The translations under genes and the position numbers were made by a program. From assembly GCA_032622095.1 (NCBI GenBank), contig CP136066.1:55952609-56016608 (forward strand): 64,000 nt of DNA. The letters are read 5' to 3'. Shown piece by piece: positions 1-11,074 of this stretch. Each line of letters starts with the position of its first letter. Position 1 is the stretch's first letter. Under the pieces are notes generated by a model. That model ran no database searches, was not told where the DNA came from, and was given only the letters and a program-made list of their open reading frames with translations. The stretch is from Siphonodentalium dalli (lineage: Eukaryota; Mollusca; Scaphopoda; Gadilida; Siphonodentaliidae).

Positions 1-3000
1 CCACAGCGGAAAACACAGCGACTTGGAACGTGAGGTCCGAAGCAAGAAGGGGTCCGGTCATGATGACCACAGCGGAAAACACAGCGACTTGGAACGTGAG
101 GTCCGAAGCAAGAAGGGATCCGGTCATGATGACCACAGCGGAAAACACAGCGACTTGGAACGTGAGGTCCGAAGCAAGAAGGGATCCGGTCATGATGACC
201 ACACCGGAAAACACAGCGACTTGGAACGTGAGGTCCGAAGCAAGAAGGGATCCGGTCATGATGACCACAGCGGAAAACACAGCGACTTGAAACGTGAGGT
301 CCGAAGCAAGAAGGGATCCGGTCATGATGACCACAGCGGAAAACACAGCGACTTGGAACGTGAGGTCCGAAGCAAGAAGGGATCCGGTCATGATGACCAC
401 AGCGGAAAACACAGCGACTTGGAACGTGAGGTCCGAAGTAAGAAGGGATCCGGTCATGATGACCACAGCGGAAAACACAGCGACTTGGAACGTGAGGTCC
501 GAAGCAAGAAGGGATCCGGTCATGATGACCACAGCGGAAAACACAGCGACTTGGAACGTGAGGTCCGAAGCAAGAAGGGATCCGGTCATGATGACAACAG
601 CGGAAAACACAGCGACTTGGAACGTGAGGTCCGAAGCAAGAAGGGATCCGGTCATGATGACCACAGCGGAAAACACAGCGACTTGGAACGTGAGGTCCGA
701 AGCAAGAAGGGATCCGGTCATGATGACCACAGCGGAAAACACAGCGACTTGGAACGTGCGGTCCGAAGCAAGAAGGGGTCCGGTCATGATGACCACAGCG
801 GAAAACACAGCGACTTGGAACGTGAGGTCCGAAGCAAGAAGGGATCTGGTCATGATGACCACAGCGGAAAACACAGCGACTTGGAACGTGAGGTCCGAAG
901 CAAGAAGGGATCCGGTCATGATGACCACAGCGGAAAACACAGCGACTTGGAACGTGAGGTCCGAAGCAAGAAGGGATCCGGTCATGATGACCACAGCGGA
1001 AAACACAGCGATTTGGAACGTGAGGTCCGAAGCAAGAAGGGATCCGGTCATGATGACCACAGCGGAAAACACAGCGACTTGGAACGTGAGGTTCGAAGCA
1101 AGAAGGGATCCGGTCATGATGACCACAGCGGAAAACACAGCGACTTGGAACGTGAGGTCCGAAGCAAGAAGGGATCCGGTCATGATGACCACAGCGGAAA
1201 ACACAGCGACTTGGAACGTGAGGTCCGAAGCAAGAAGGGATCCGGTCATGATGACCACAGCGGAAAACACAGCGACTTGGAACGTGAGGTCCGAAGCAAG
1301 AAGGGATCCGGTCATGATGACCACAGCGGAAAACACAGCGACTTGGAACGTGAGGTCCGAAGCAAGAAGGGATCCGGTCATGATGACCACAGCGGAAAAC
1401 ACAGCGACTTGGAACGTGAGGTCCGAAGCAAGAAGGGATCCGGTCATGATGACCACAGCGGAAAACACAGCGACTTGGAACGTGAGGTCCGAAGCAAGAA
1501 GGGATCCGGTCATGATGACCACAGCGGAAAACACAGCGACTTGGAACGTGAGGTCCGAAGCAAGAAGGGATCCGGTCATGATGACCACAGCGGAAAACAC
1601 AGCGACTTGGAACGTGAGGTCCGAAGCAAGAAGGGGTCCGGTCATGATGACCACAGCGGAAAACACAGCGACTTGGAACGTGAGGTTCGAAGCAAGAAGG
1701 GATCCGGTCATGATGACCACAGCGGAAAACACAGCGACTTGGAACGTGAGGTCCGAAGCAAGAAGGGATCCGGTCATGATGACCACAGCGGAAAACACAG
1801 CGACTTGGAACGTGAGGTCCGAAGCAAGAAGGGATCCGGTCATGATGACCACAGCGGAAAACACAGCGACTTGGAACGTGAGGTCCGAAGCAAGAAGGGA
1901 TCCGGTCATGATGACCACAGCGGAAAACACAGCGACTTGGAACGTGAGGTCCGAAGCAAGAAGGGATCCGGTCATGATGACCACAGCGGAAAACACAGCG
2001 ACTTGGAACGTGAGGTCCGAAGCAAGAAGGGATCCGGTCATGATGACCACAGCGGAAAACACAGCGACTTGGAACGTGAGGTCCGAAGCAAGAAGGGATC
2101 CGGTCATGATGACCACAGCGGAAAACACAGCGACTTGGAACGTGAGGTCCGAAGCAAGAAGGGATCCGGTCATGATGACCACAGCGGAAAACACAGCGAC
2201 TTGGAACGTGAGGTCCGAAGCAAGAAGGGATCCGGTCATGATGACCACAGCGGAAAACACAGCGACTTGGAACGTGAGGTCCGAAGCAAGAAGGGATCCG
2301 GTCATGATGACCACAGCGGAAAACACCGCGACTTGGAACGTGAGGTCCGAAGCAAGAAGGGATCCGGTCATGATGACCACAGCGGAAAACACAGCGACTT
2401 GGAACGTGAGGTCCGAAGCAAGAAGGGATCCGGTCATGATGACCACAGCGGAAAACACAGCGACTTGGAACGTGAGGTCCGAAGCAAGAAGGGATCCGGT
2501 CATGATGACCACAGCGGAAAACACAGCGACTTGGAACGTGAGGTTCGAAGCAAGAAGGGATCCGGTCATGATGACCACAGCGGAAAACACAGCGACTTGG
2601 AACGTGAGGTCCGAAGCAAGAAGGGATCCGGTCATGATGACCACAGCGGAAAACACAGCGACTTGGAACGTGAGGTCCGAAGCAAGAAGGGATCCGGTCA
2701 TGATGACCACAGCGGAAAACACAGCGACTTGGAACGTGAGGTCCGAAGCAAGAAGGGATCCGGTCATGATGATCACAGCGGAAAACACAGCGACTTGGAA
2801 CGTGAGGTCCGAAGCAAGAAGGGATCCGGTCATGATGACCACAGCGGAAAACACAGCGACTTGGAACGTGAGGTCCGAAGCAAGAAGGGATCCGGTCATG
2901 ATGACCACAGCGGAAAACACAGCGACTTGGAACGTGAGGTCCGAAGCAAGAAGGGATCCGGTCATGATGACCACAGCGGAAAACACAGCGACTTGGAACG

Positions 3001-3727
3001 TGAGGTCCGAAGCAAGAAGGGATCCGGTCATGATGACCACAGCGGAAAACACAGCGACTTGGAACGTGAGGTCCGAAGCAAGAAGGGATCCGGTCATGAT
3101 GACCACAGCGGAAAACACAGCGACTTGGAACGTGAGGTCCGAAGCAAGAAGGGATCCGGTCATGATGACCACAGCGGAAAACACCGCGACTTGGAACGTG
3201 AGGTCCGAAGCAAGAAGGGATCCGGTCATGATGACCACAGCGGAAAACACAGCGACTTGGAACGTGAGGTCCGAAGCAAGAAGGGATCCGGTCATGATGA
3301 CCACAGCGGAAAACACAGCGACTTGGAACGTGAGGTCCGAAGCAAGAAGGGATCCGGTCATGATGACCACAGCGGAAAACACAGCGACTTGGAACGTGAG
3401 GTTCGAAGCAAGAAGGGATCCGGTCATGATGACCACAGCGGAAAACACAGCGACTTGGAACGTGAGGTCCGAAGCAAGAAGGGATCCGGTCATGATGACC
3501 ACAGCGGAAAACACAGCGACTTGGAACGTGAGGTCCGAAGCAAGAAGGGATCCGGTCATGATGACCACAGCGGAAAACACAGCGACTTGGAACGTGAGGT
3601 CCGAAGCAAGAAGGGATCCGGTCATGATGACCACAGCGGAAAACACAGCGACTTGGAACGTGAGGTCCGAAGCAAGAAGGGATCCGGTCATGATGACCAC
3701 AGCGGAAAACACAGCGACTTGGAACGT
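1..3727. repeat. 66-bp satellite array, about 56 copies, truncated by left window edge
   Basis: A 66-bp monomer containing a BamHI-type GGATCC site is repeated head to tail without indels until position 3727, where the sequence turns unique. Copies differ by only a few single substitutions. Because 66 is divisible by three, several frames stay open for the whole array. One forward frame encodes a 22-residue Lys/Glu/Asp/His-rich repeat with no methionine inside the array. A second forward frame has two ATGs per monomer but is stopped in one copy near 290. Two reverse frames also lack stops. I read it as a satellite. A repetitive protein entering from outside the window cannot be excluded. Confidence 0.95.
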
Positions 3728-4299
3728 TCACGCATGTAGTACATGTATAAGTATATATGCATAGCAATACAAATGAGAGCACGTTTTGAACGCCCGGTTT
3801 AAAATTCGGGACGTGTTATGTCATGTTATGTTATGATGTGTTATTAAAGGTGAAATATTATTTATTTGATTTGTTCATCATCTTTAAATAATTTAAACTG
3901 GTGAATTAATGGGGGGAATGGATTTTTGTGAGTGGGAATATTATTTAACTAGCTGCTATATTTCTGGGTTTGTCCAGATGCAATTTGGCTGTGGGATAGC
4001 CCTGTCGCACACTTGTGTATTTATTTTTAAAAGTAGACGCATGACCTATGATTTTTCTTGCATTTTCTTATTCAACTGGTGTCAATTTAGCTGGGTAGAC
4101 ATCACTGGAGTGGCTTGCAGGTTTCAAGTCTGTCAATTTGGCTGAAACGTTAACACTGTCGTCTGTGGGAAACCATTTAGTTAAGTGATTCCACATAGAT
4201 TAGTCCCCTGTCATGTTGGTCTGACATAGTTCAGTCCCCTAGCTACGCTGGACGACCACTGCCATATATGCACAGAATGTATTAAATAATGTTTTTTAT
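3728..4299. other. Flank of the satellite, no recognisable gene
   Basis: Non-repetitive, moderately AT-rich sequence. A 78-codon open stretch at 3909-4145 has no recognisable domain. Short partial duplications occur (a 'caatttggctg'-like motif near 3980 and again near 4130). I see nothing else. Confidence 0.5.
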
Positions 4300-4695
4300 T
4301 TAAAGGCCCATTTAATTTTCGATTCACCAATTTTTTATAGTGCCTTTATATACGGTTTTAATAATAATAATCTATGACATAAATTATTATTAAAATACTA
4401 TAATTTATCACCATTTGGAGCGTATGTGTCTCAGAAGGTGCCCATAAAGTAATAGCAAACAGCTGAAAACATAGAAACATTTCCCCCGTCTCGCTCCTAA
4501 ATGCAAAGAATTCAAACTAAGATATAGAGTTATTCCCCTTCGATTGAAATCTATAGACTTTGCAGTACAAACCAGATGAAACTTAAGCTCAAATACACGT
4601 CAGTACCTCAACACAAACAACATATTCACAGTTTATTACACCGGATAAGTTGATAATACAATGTTTTGGAGCTTCCTGTTTCAAATGGTATATAT
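4300..4695 (-). mobile_element. Truncated TTAA-type inverted-repeat element, copy of the element at 9338
   Basis: The sequence begins TTAA followed by AGGCCC and is an inverted, diverged copy of 9338-9819. Shared landmarks are the AGGCCC terminus, a 'tagagttattcccctt' block, a 'ccggataagttgataataca' block and a 'tttcaaatggtata' block. The second terminal inverted repeat is missing near 4695, so this copy is truncated. It has no coding capacity and looks like a non-autonomous DNA transposon. Confidence 0.75.
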
Positions 4696-6834
4696 ATAGA
4701 GATTACACAGGTTAATTTCATAAACTGTATGACCAAATCAGGGGGAGGAGAATACAACATTTGCAGGAAGGTATGCCGGGGTGGCTGGCTGGCCCGAAAA
4801 GCAAAAAATATTTTTTAGAACCTCTTGCAGTTTTTTTTAGTAAAGATCTTGTGTGTACATATTTGACATTCGTAACAGTTTAAAACATTATAACTGCCAT
4901 TTTTTTTTTATACCGGAACCTCATATGGGCTTAGTGGAGAACACATTAAGCTACGGCATGTTGCGTATGGGACAGTGTGGTGACAAACCTCCTTCCCGAC
5001 ACCCTTAAGAAGGAAGCTTCGAGAAATGTAAAACTGAAATAAATAAATTTCTCCTGATGAAACGAAGACCTTTAAGCCTAGATCATTGTGTGCGTGGAAA
5101 CTGATCGAGCAACTGTCTCAAACATTAATGTGACTATCAATAGTTAGAAACTAACTGTCATCAGTGCATCAAGCTAATCAGATAATTATGTGCGTGTCTA
5201 TTAACTCAGATGATCTGTTACTCTCACCACATATATGGCGCGTCTACATGTACCTGCAAGAAAATACCTGCAAGAAAATATCAGGTACAATTGTACCCTG
5301 ATATTTTCTTGCTGCAAAGATTAAGCCCGTGGGAACGCGGCGGTTTTTATGGCGTTGATTGAGCTCAATCAGAACAGTATTAGTCGTGCTGGTTCAAGTG
5401 AAATGCGTCCGGTAAACAACCTATAGTCCATATTGGCAATTCATAACATTATGACATTTCCAACTGTTGACATGTATCACCGCAGAGTTGGTGGGATGAG
5501 GCACCCAACGACATGTAACCACATTGCTGCTCTCATTCATTTAGATCTTCTATATAATGAGAAAGTGTTCCAGTTGGAAATTTCATATCTGACACAATAT
5601 AAGTCAATATTACACCAACAATGGGTTGACATTTTTACATTGTGCTGGTGGTAATCTGAATAATTTCCAACCAGTAATGTATGTGGATTTTGTTGTTTTA
5701 GACCAACATTTGCATTTCTTCCTACTTTTGGTCAAAATATTGGTTTGTTCAAGTGGGGGGGGGGGGCGTGCAGTTGTAAATCCCACATGGACATCATCCG
5801 TCAACGGAAACCCTCTATAGATATACGTCCCTATACACATATCCACATAATACTTCAGCGATTCTTTCAACCCATCTCAAATGGAATACGAAGTCAGTTG
5901 TTGAAACAGGCGATACTATATATTGCAGGATTTCTTGCAGTTTTGGACCAAAATTAGTAAAATTTGGGGGTGTCGAAAAGTAGGAATAAAAAAATATTTT
6001 CTTTGCAGGTTTGGGGGTGGTGGGTCCCCGAAAATGCCAGATGCAAAAAAACGGCATACCTTCCTGCAAATTTGTTATTACCACCCTCCCCTGTGAATAT
6101 AATACAACAAAACACGCCAAAATTTTGACGACACAACGACATTGGCACGATGGCGTGATGATCGATAACTCTTTCGGTTGGCGATTATTATTATTACTTT
6201 AATGGAACACTTGTAGATGTAGATGTTTACTTGAACAATAAATAAGAATGAATAACAAAGCTTTGATATATGAATTAATAGTATTGTACAGGAGCAGCAT
6301 GACCTATACTGGCCGTCTTCCTGCAGCCCCTCAATTAATAATACAATTAGAAAATATGATGGCGTATGTAGTTTCAGGTTTGCTGGTTGGTGTTAATGTT
6401 AAATATACTATATTGATATTTTAATTGAAAATGGTATAAATTGTGAACTTACGAGTAGATATCTTATATAATTTTGCGTTTGATGGACAAGTTAGAAAAA
6501 CTAAATCGTAATAATATTGTGAGGTCGCGACGGCCCTATATAATGTAGTTTTTGAATTAAACAGTGTGGACGGTGGAAACCAGGTAATCAGTTAGATTTT
6601 TATGACAACATAATGCAGTACATAATTTGTCTTACCATATATAACATTTCGATTTGAAAATTCACGGACGCCGCCGTGTATGGGACAGGGCTGTCTGGAA
6701 GGGCGGATGTTCAGGTGATAACGCTAAGTTGTAAGTTGCTTGAGGAAAGTGGTATGACGATTATCTATCACAAATATAGCATGATTTGATTTTTTTTGTA
6801 GCCGAATATTTACCTACATAATTACATAATTAAA
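4696..6834. other. Intergenic stretch with dispersed repeat fragments
   Basis: No gene is recognised. 4738-4830 and 5990-6100 resemble each other in inverted orientation, sharing the 'gcaggaaggtatgccg' core. A segment near 5694-5755 recurs diverged near 25434. A run of 12 G occupies 5755-5766. The open stretches at 5433-6202 overlap on both strands, are under 105 codons and carry no motif I know. Confidence 0.5.
5270..5312. repeat. Near-perfect 43-bp palindrome
   Basis: Arms 5270-5290 and 5291-5312 are reverse complements apart from one extra G, with no spacer. The arm begins GCAAGAAAATATCAGG. A partial third copy of the arm start lies immediately upstream at about 5256. Confidence 0.85.
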
Positions 6835-7740
6835 CTTACAATTTTTTATTTTGGAGTTAATCGAATTCCACACATTGGGAAAAGTATGTGTTGGTAGATT
6901 TTCTGAGAAACATGTTCTCGGTGTTTTGCTTCTTAGTTTATTCGCCTGTCTTGTATTTACACCGAAGGAGTAAGTGAAAAAAATTTCAAATGATTTTGGG
7001 AGATTTCTTTTAGTCCAGTTACATAAAGAGCGCTGCGTGCATGGTGCAGAGATCTTTGAACATTAGAATATTCTCTTGTTTGAAACGGGGTTCTGTGTGG
7101 CTATTATATTTAGATTTTCATAGAATACGAATTGCCCTTTTTTGTAAGGTTGACAGCACACTAGCATGACACGAATGCCCCCATACTTGGAGACAGTAAA
7201 GAAGATGGCTATGGACTAAGGAGTGGCATAGAATTTTTCGTGATTCTTTTGGTAGAATGCTTTTAACTTTGTTCAAGCAGTATATATAGGGTGTGGTTCA
7301 GCTTCCGTTGTATCATTAATATGTGGGTTTTAAACGTTAAGTTTTCATCCATGATAATACCTAGGAATTTGATGGAATGTACTTGCATTTGATTCCCTAC
7401 CCTAACTAATTCTATGCCATTCATTTTAAGTGCAAAGTTTCTCCACTGTTCTTCATTGCCTTTAGGGCGGATTAACATGAATTTACTTTTATCTGTATTG
7501 ATTGACAGTTTGTTACAACAACACCATTCAAATATGTGTTTTAATTCGGTGTTGCGTTTAAATTTTTGTTTATCGTAGCCAGTTGAATATAGGGTGGTAT
7601 CATCAACAAATGAAAGCAAATTCATTTTTGTACATTGGGGCATATCGTTTACATAGAGGAGAAAAATTGTTGGACCGAGAACTTACCCCTGGGGCACGCC
7701 ACACGTTATCCTTTTTAATGCGGAAGTATGTCCTCAGTAC
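6835..7740 (-). pseudogene. Decayed non-LTR retrotransposon reverse transcriptase (C-terminal half)
   Basis: The minus strand encodes the palm and thumb of a jockey/CR1/L2-type reverse transcriptase. It starts with GVPQG at 7686-7700. An in-frame TAA at 7683-7685 sits where a Ser codon is usual. VLGPTIFLLYVNDMP follows, then the catalytic FVDD box at 7599-7610 and the KLSINTDKSK and KFLGI motifs. After the frame closes at 7263, homology continues in other frames: SLVHSHLLYCLQVWGH and LQKRAIRI around 7130-7221, then YNSHTEP, and LPKSF, NTRQA and VWNSIN down to about 6840. At least one nonsense codon and two frameshifts make it non-functional. The 5' half with the endonuclease is absent. The motif assignment is confident and the clade is not. 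Confidence 0.88.
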
Positions 7741-8920
7741 TCAGATATCATAAATTTTCGTACCTCGCTCGCTCGCTCGCCCTTGACAGTCAACATATTG
7801 TTTTTCTACCCGTTAGATAACTTCTAAACTTGTCTTTAGAAACTCCTCGAATTCCGTAATGTTCTAGCTTTCCCAATAAAATTTATACTTCGACGTTCGT
7901 ACTCAGATATCATGAATTTTCGTACCTCGCTCGCATTGCCTAAGTTTCACGGGAAAATGGCTAATTTGAATCTATGTGTCGTTTTATATGTATATTTATC
8001 ACCCTATTTCTTATTCCTTTTCATGAACATAAAATAAAACAAGTCGAATATGATATGTTTAAAATTTCTTATGCATGAATTTGACGATGAGTTGTTCACA
8101 TTGAGTACGTTATAATATCGTGATAGTTAAGTTACGCACACGGTATTCCCCTATCGTATTGCGATAATCTCTGACCTGCGGGTGTTAATGTCGTTGTGTC
8201 GTCCAAATTTGGTCGTGTTTGTTGATTATATTCAGCTGATAAAAGTTGTTATTCGGGAAAAACCTGTCAAGACTTAGTGGTGTATGGTAAGTATGTTTTT
8301 TATCTTTATATTTAGATAGCTTTGTATACAAACGTGTTTATGTCCAAATTGGATCTGTTTTGATGAAATTTCGAGTGCAAAAAGGGAGAATGGGATGGTA
8401 GTCGAATATGTTGCTTCCAAACTTTTTCTTCTAGAAATTATTCTAGGGCTAATATTTATTTATAATGACGAACAATGGTGGATGTAAGACAGTCAGTGGC
8501 GACCAGAAGACGAACGAATGATGACAATTGATATGATTTGCGCGCGAACACTTTGGCGATGGTCACGTGTCTTGTCATATATGGGTTTGGGCATCTTCCT
8601 TTGATAATAAAGGCCTATCATATAATAAGGCATTTTAATTTCATACAATGTAGATGAAGGGGTCATTGTTGCCATATTTTGGTGTGATGGTTACCCTTGT
8701 CGGATAGATAGTCTACATATTTTCCAGTGTACTTAATAGAATGTCATGACACTTTACTGACTTAAATGGTAGCATTTCTAATCTTAAAGGTATACTCAGC
8801 AGAGTGTCCAGGGCTCTATAGTCGCTCCAACAATTGTTCTCATTTATCGCGTGAACGATATGTCAGCTGCAACCTCCCTGACATTGCTACCCTTTGCCGA
8901 TGATAATATACTATAATGTG
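7741..8920. other. Intergenic stretch with one short direct repeat
   Basis: A ~37-bp sequence reading 'gtactcagatatcat.aatt' and running into a CTCG-rich tail occurs at 7737-7780 and again at 7899-7934. The first copy has extra CTCG steps. The rest shows no coding or RNA signature. Confidence 0.5.
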
Positions 8921-9140
8921 GGGCTCCGTGGTCCAGGGGTTATGGTGTCGGACTTGTCTTCGTTGTCAACAAATCGAGATGAGTTCGAAACCCACCGGTG
9001 GATTATTGAGTTCTCACAACAGCTAGTGGCTTGTTGGATTAACGACGTGCTGTCGGATCGTACGATGTTTAAATCTCGCACCAGTATGCCATGTGATGTC
9101 ATGTGATCGTATAAAGCTGTTTGTCAATAAAAATTTAATT
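8921..9140 (+). mobile_element. tRNA-derived SINE
   Basis: The 5' part looks like a degenerate tRNA gene with internal RNA polymerase III promoter boxes. An A-box-like TGGTCCAGGGGTTA lies at about 8930-8943 and a B-box-like GAGTTCGAAACCC at about 8981-8993. The acceptor ends do not pair, so it is not a functional tRNA. A non-tRNA body and an A/T-rich tail (caataaaaatttaa) follow to about 9140. This is the usual SINE layout: tRNA head, unrelated body, simple tail. I cannot name the family. Confidence 0.65.
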
Positions 9141-9337
9141 TTAGTTTTCGGTTGTTTTATTTCCACCAATGGGAAAATTAATCGAGACATAATAAACAAA
9201 ATAGAAAAAAGTATAAGTTTACGTAAAATATATAACATCCAATTAACAGCGAAGCCTCCAGGTGGTGTTTATGGTATTGAACGCCAGCATGGCGGACACT
9301 GATATCGGCGATATTTTTCATCTATCCGTATCATGTT

Positions 9338-9819
9338 TTAAAGGCCCACTTAATTTTCGAACCTCCAGATCACATATATAAAATATATGCCATATTATAT
9401 ACCATTTGAAAGAGGAAGCTCCAGAACATTGTATTATCAACTTATCCGGTGTAGTAAACTATGAACATGTTGTTTTTGTTGAGTTACCGAGGTGTTTTTG
9501 TGCTTAAGTTTCATCTGGTTTTGTTATTTCCAATGGAGGGGAATAACTCTATATTTTAAAGATAGAGTTATTCCCCTTCCATTGAAAATACATTTTTAGT
9601 TTGAATTCTGTTGCATGCTGGGAGTCAAAACGGAGGAAATCTTTTTATGATTTCAGCTGTTTTCTATTTCTCTATGGGCATCTTCTGAGACACAGACGTT
9701 TCATATGGTGATGAATTATAGTATTTTAATCATATTTTAGGGCATAGATTGTTATTAAAACCGTTTATCAATGCACTATAAAAAATAATCGGTGACTCGA
9801 TAATTAAGCGGGCCTTTAA
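9338..9819 (+). mobile_element. Complete TTAA-flanked non-autonomous DNA transposon (482 bp)
   Basis: The element is bounded by TTAA at 9338-9341 and 9816-9819, with terminal inverted repeats starting AGGCCC and extending about 20 bp (AGGCCCACTTAATTTTCGA against its diverged partner). It contains an internal hairpin at about 9531-9586 built on GGGGAATAACTCTAT. No open frame is present. TTAA target duplication is typical of piggyBac and Kolobok superfamilies, so it is probably a MITE mobilised by one of these. A truncated copy in opposite orientation lies at 4300-4695. Confidence 0.85.
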
Positions 9820-10810
9820 AGAAACATCCAAATCAAAAATATATTTGCTCGTGCTTATTTTAGATGAGGAGATTATTATACAGCAAATATTTTATTTTTC
9901 CCGACCCTAATTTTTGACTAATTGTACAGATTTTATTTTAATTTTTTTCCCTCCCATCTCCCCTACCTTTGAGCCAAAGAAATCCGTAAACCAAGTAATC
10001 AAAATAAAATTCCTAATTAAACGTCATTAAAATTTCTCGTATTCAAAATCGATTAACACCTACCCTCAAAGATCATACATTGGCGATATGCTCCAAAATA
10101 CATAGCCAGAGTTTTATATAATTGTCTGATCAAGTTGAAAAACGTTTTCCAATATATATAGGTGATGTCCTTCGAACGCTATGGTGACACTCCACAGTTT
10201 CGAATGATCAGTAGGGGTAAATTTCTTAAAATAGTGTACCAGTGTTTTCTGACAACATGGGTGTGGCATGTTTCTTGAGAGAAGGTTAGTTATGAATTTG
10301 TGGATTTTTAGACGATGTCTTTGAGTTTTGAAAAATATTGTTTCAGATGACCTTGACCCCACCAGTATCAATTAGTATCGATCCAGATCGACACCAGCGT
10401 GACTTTTTAGCACCTAAAATTTGTCATCTGCATGAACAATATTTTTTTGGAAATCACAGAGAAGTTTGGACTTTTTTGATATTATTGTGAGGAAACAGTG
10501 TTCTTCCAGACAACATTGGCGTCTATGCTCCGAACTTTTTTGTTTTTGTGTCCCAAGGGCCTGAAAATCGCTTATTTTGGCATCAAAATTTCATTTTTCA
10601 GGCACACAATCAAGGGGCATAACTGTTGCTACCCTCATTAAAATGATAATTCTGTGTCAAAATCTTAAAGCCTAGTATGTGCTCAACCCAGACATATATA
10701 CACTGTATATGTGTTGTGGGTTCACATTTCAGTTATTTTTCAATGAATTGATGCCCCCTTATTTCTGCACCAATCCCTGCAGAAACTGTGGAGTGTCACC
10801 TACAGTAGAC
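9820..10810. other. AT-rich intergenic stretch
   Basis: No gene is recognised. A short segment near 10606-10640 (caaggggcataactgttgc) resembles the dispersed repeat family seen more fully at 24310-24920. An 85-codon frame at 10114-10371 has no motif. Confidence 0.45.
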
Positions 10811-10965
10811 GTCTTGTCTATGGAAGGAAGTATAATTTGGTGTCACTCAGTATCACCTAACAAGGCTTTACTTCTACAAAAGAGAGCTTCCAGAACAATA
10901 AGCTATACCAAATATAACAGTCAAACAGAACCCGTACTAGATGATATGGGGACCTTTAATATGTG
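10811..10965 (+). pseudogene. Non-LTR reverse transcriptase C-terminal scrap
   Basis: The plus strand encodes about 48 residues resembling the segment after the reverse transcriptase thumb. SMEGSIIWCHS is followed by LLLQKRASRTIS and YNSQTEPVLDDMGTFNM. The same block (LQKRAIRI ... YNSHTEP) is seen in the pseudogene at 6835-7740, so both come from related non-LTR elements. Nothing upstream or downstream completes it, so this is an isolated fragment. Confidence 0.7.
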
Positions 10966-11074
10966 TCCAGTCATACATAAACATGCTAATTAAATACTAT
11001 TAAAAAGAAACATGTTGAAATTCAGAGATCTGCATATCTGTCATCTTAGCCTGTTTATGTATGACTGGACACAT
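10961..11074. repeat. Inverted repeat with 26-bp arms
   Basis: Arms 10961-10986 and 11049-11074 (ATGTGTCCAGTCATACATAA at the outer ends) are reverse complements with one or two mismatches. They are separated by about 62 bp. The left arm overlaps the end of the reverse transcriptase scrap. It may be the foldback of a very short element. Confidence 0.8.

Noticed and set aside
23-3739. A 1238-codon open frame across the satellite as a real gene
   Set aside because: It has no ATG within the array, starts only at a TTG, and four of six frames are open because the period is divisible by three. It is kept as a finding rather than a coding call.
8921-8995. Functional tRNA gene
   Set aside because: The internal promoter boxes are present but the acceptor arms do not pair and the spacing is irregular. 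A SINE body follows.
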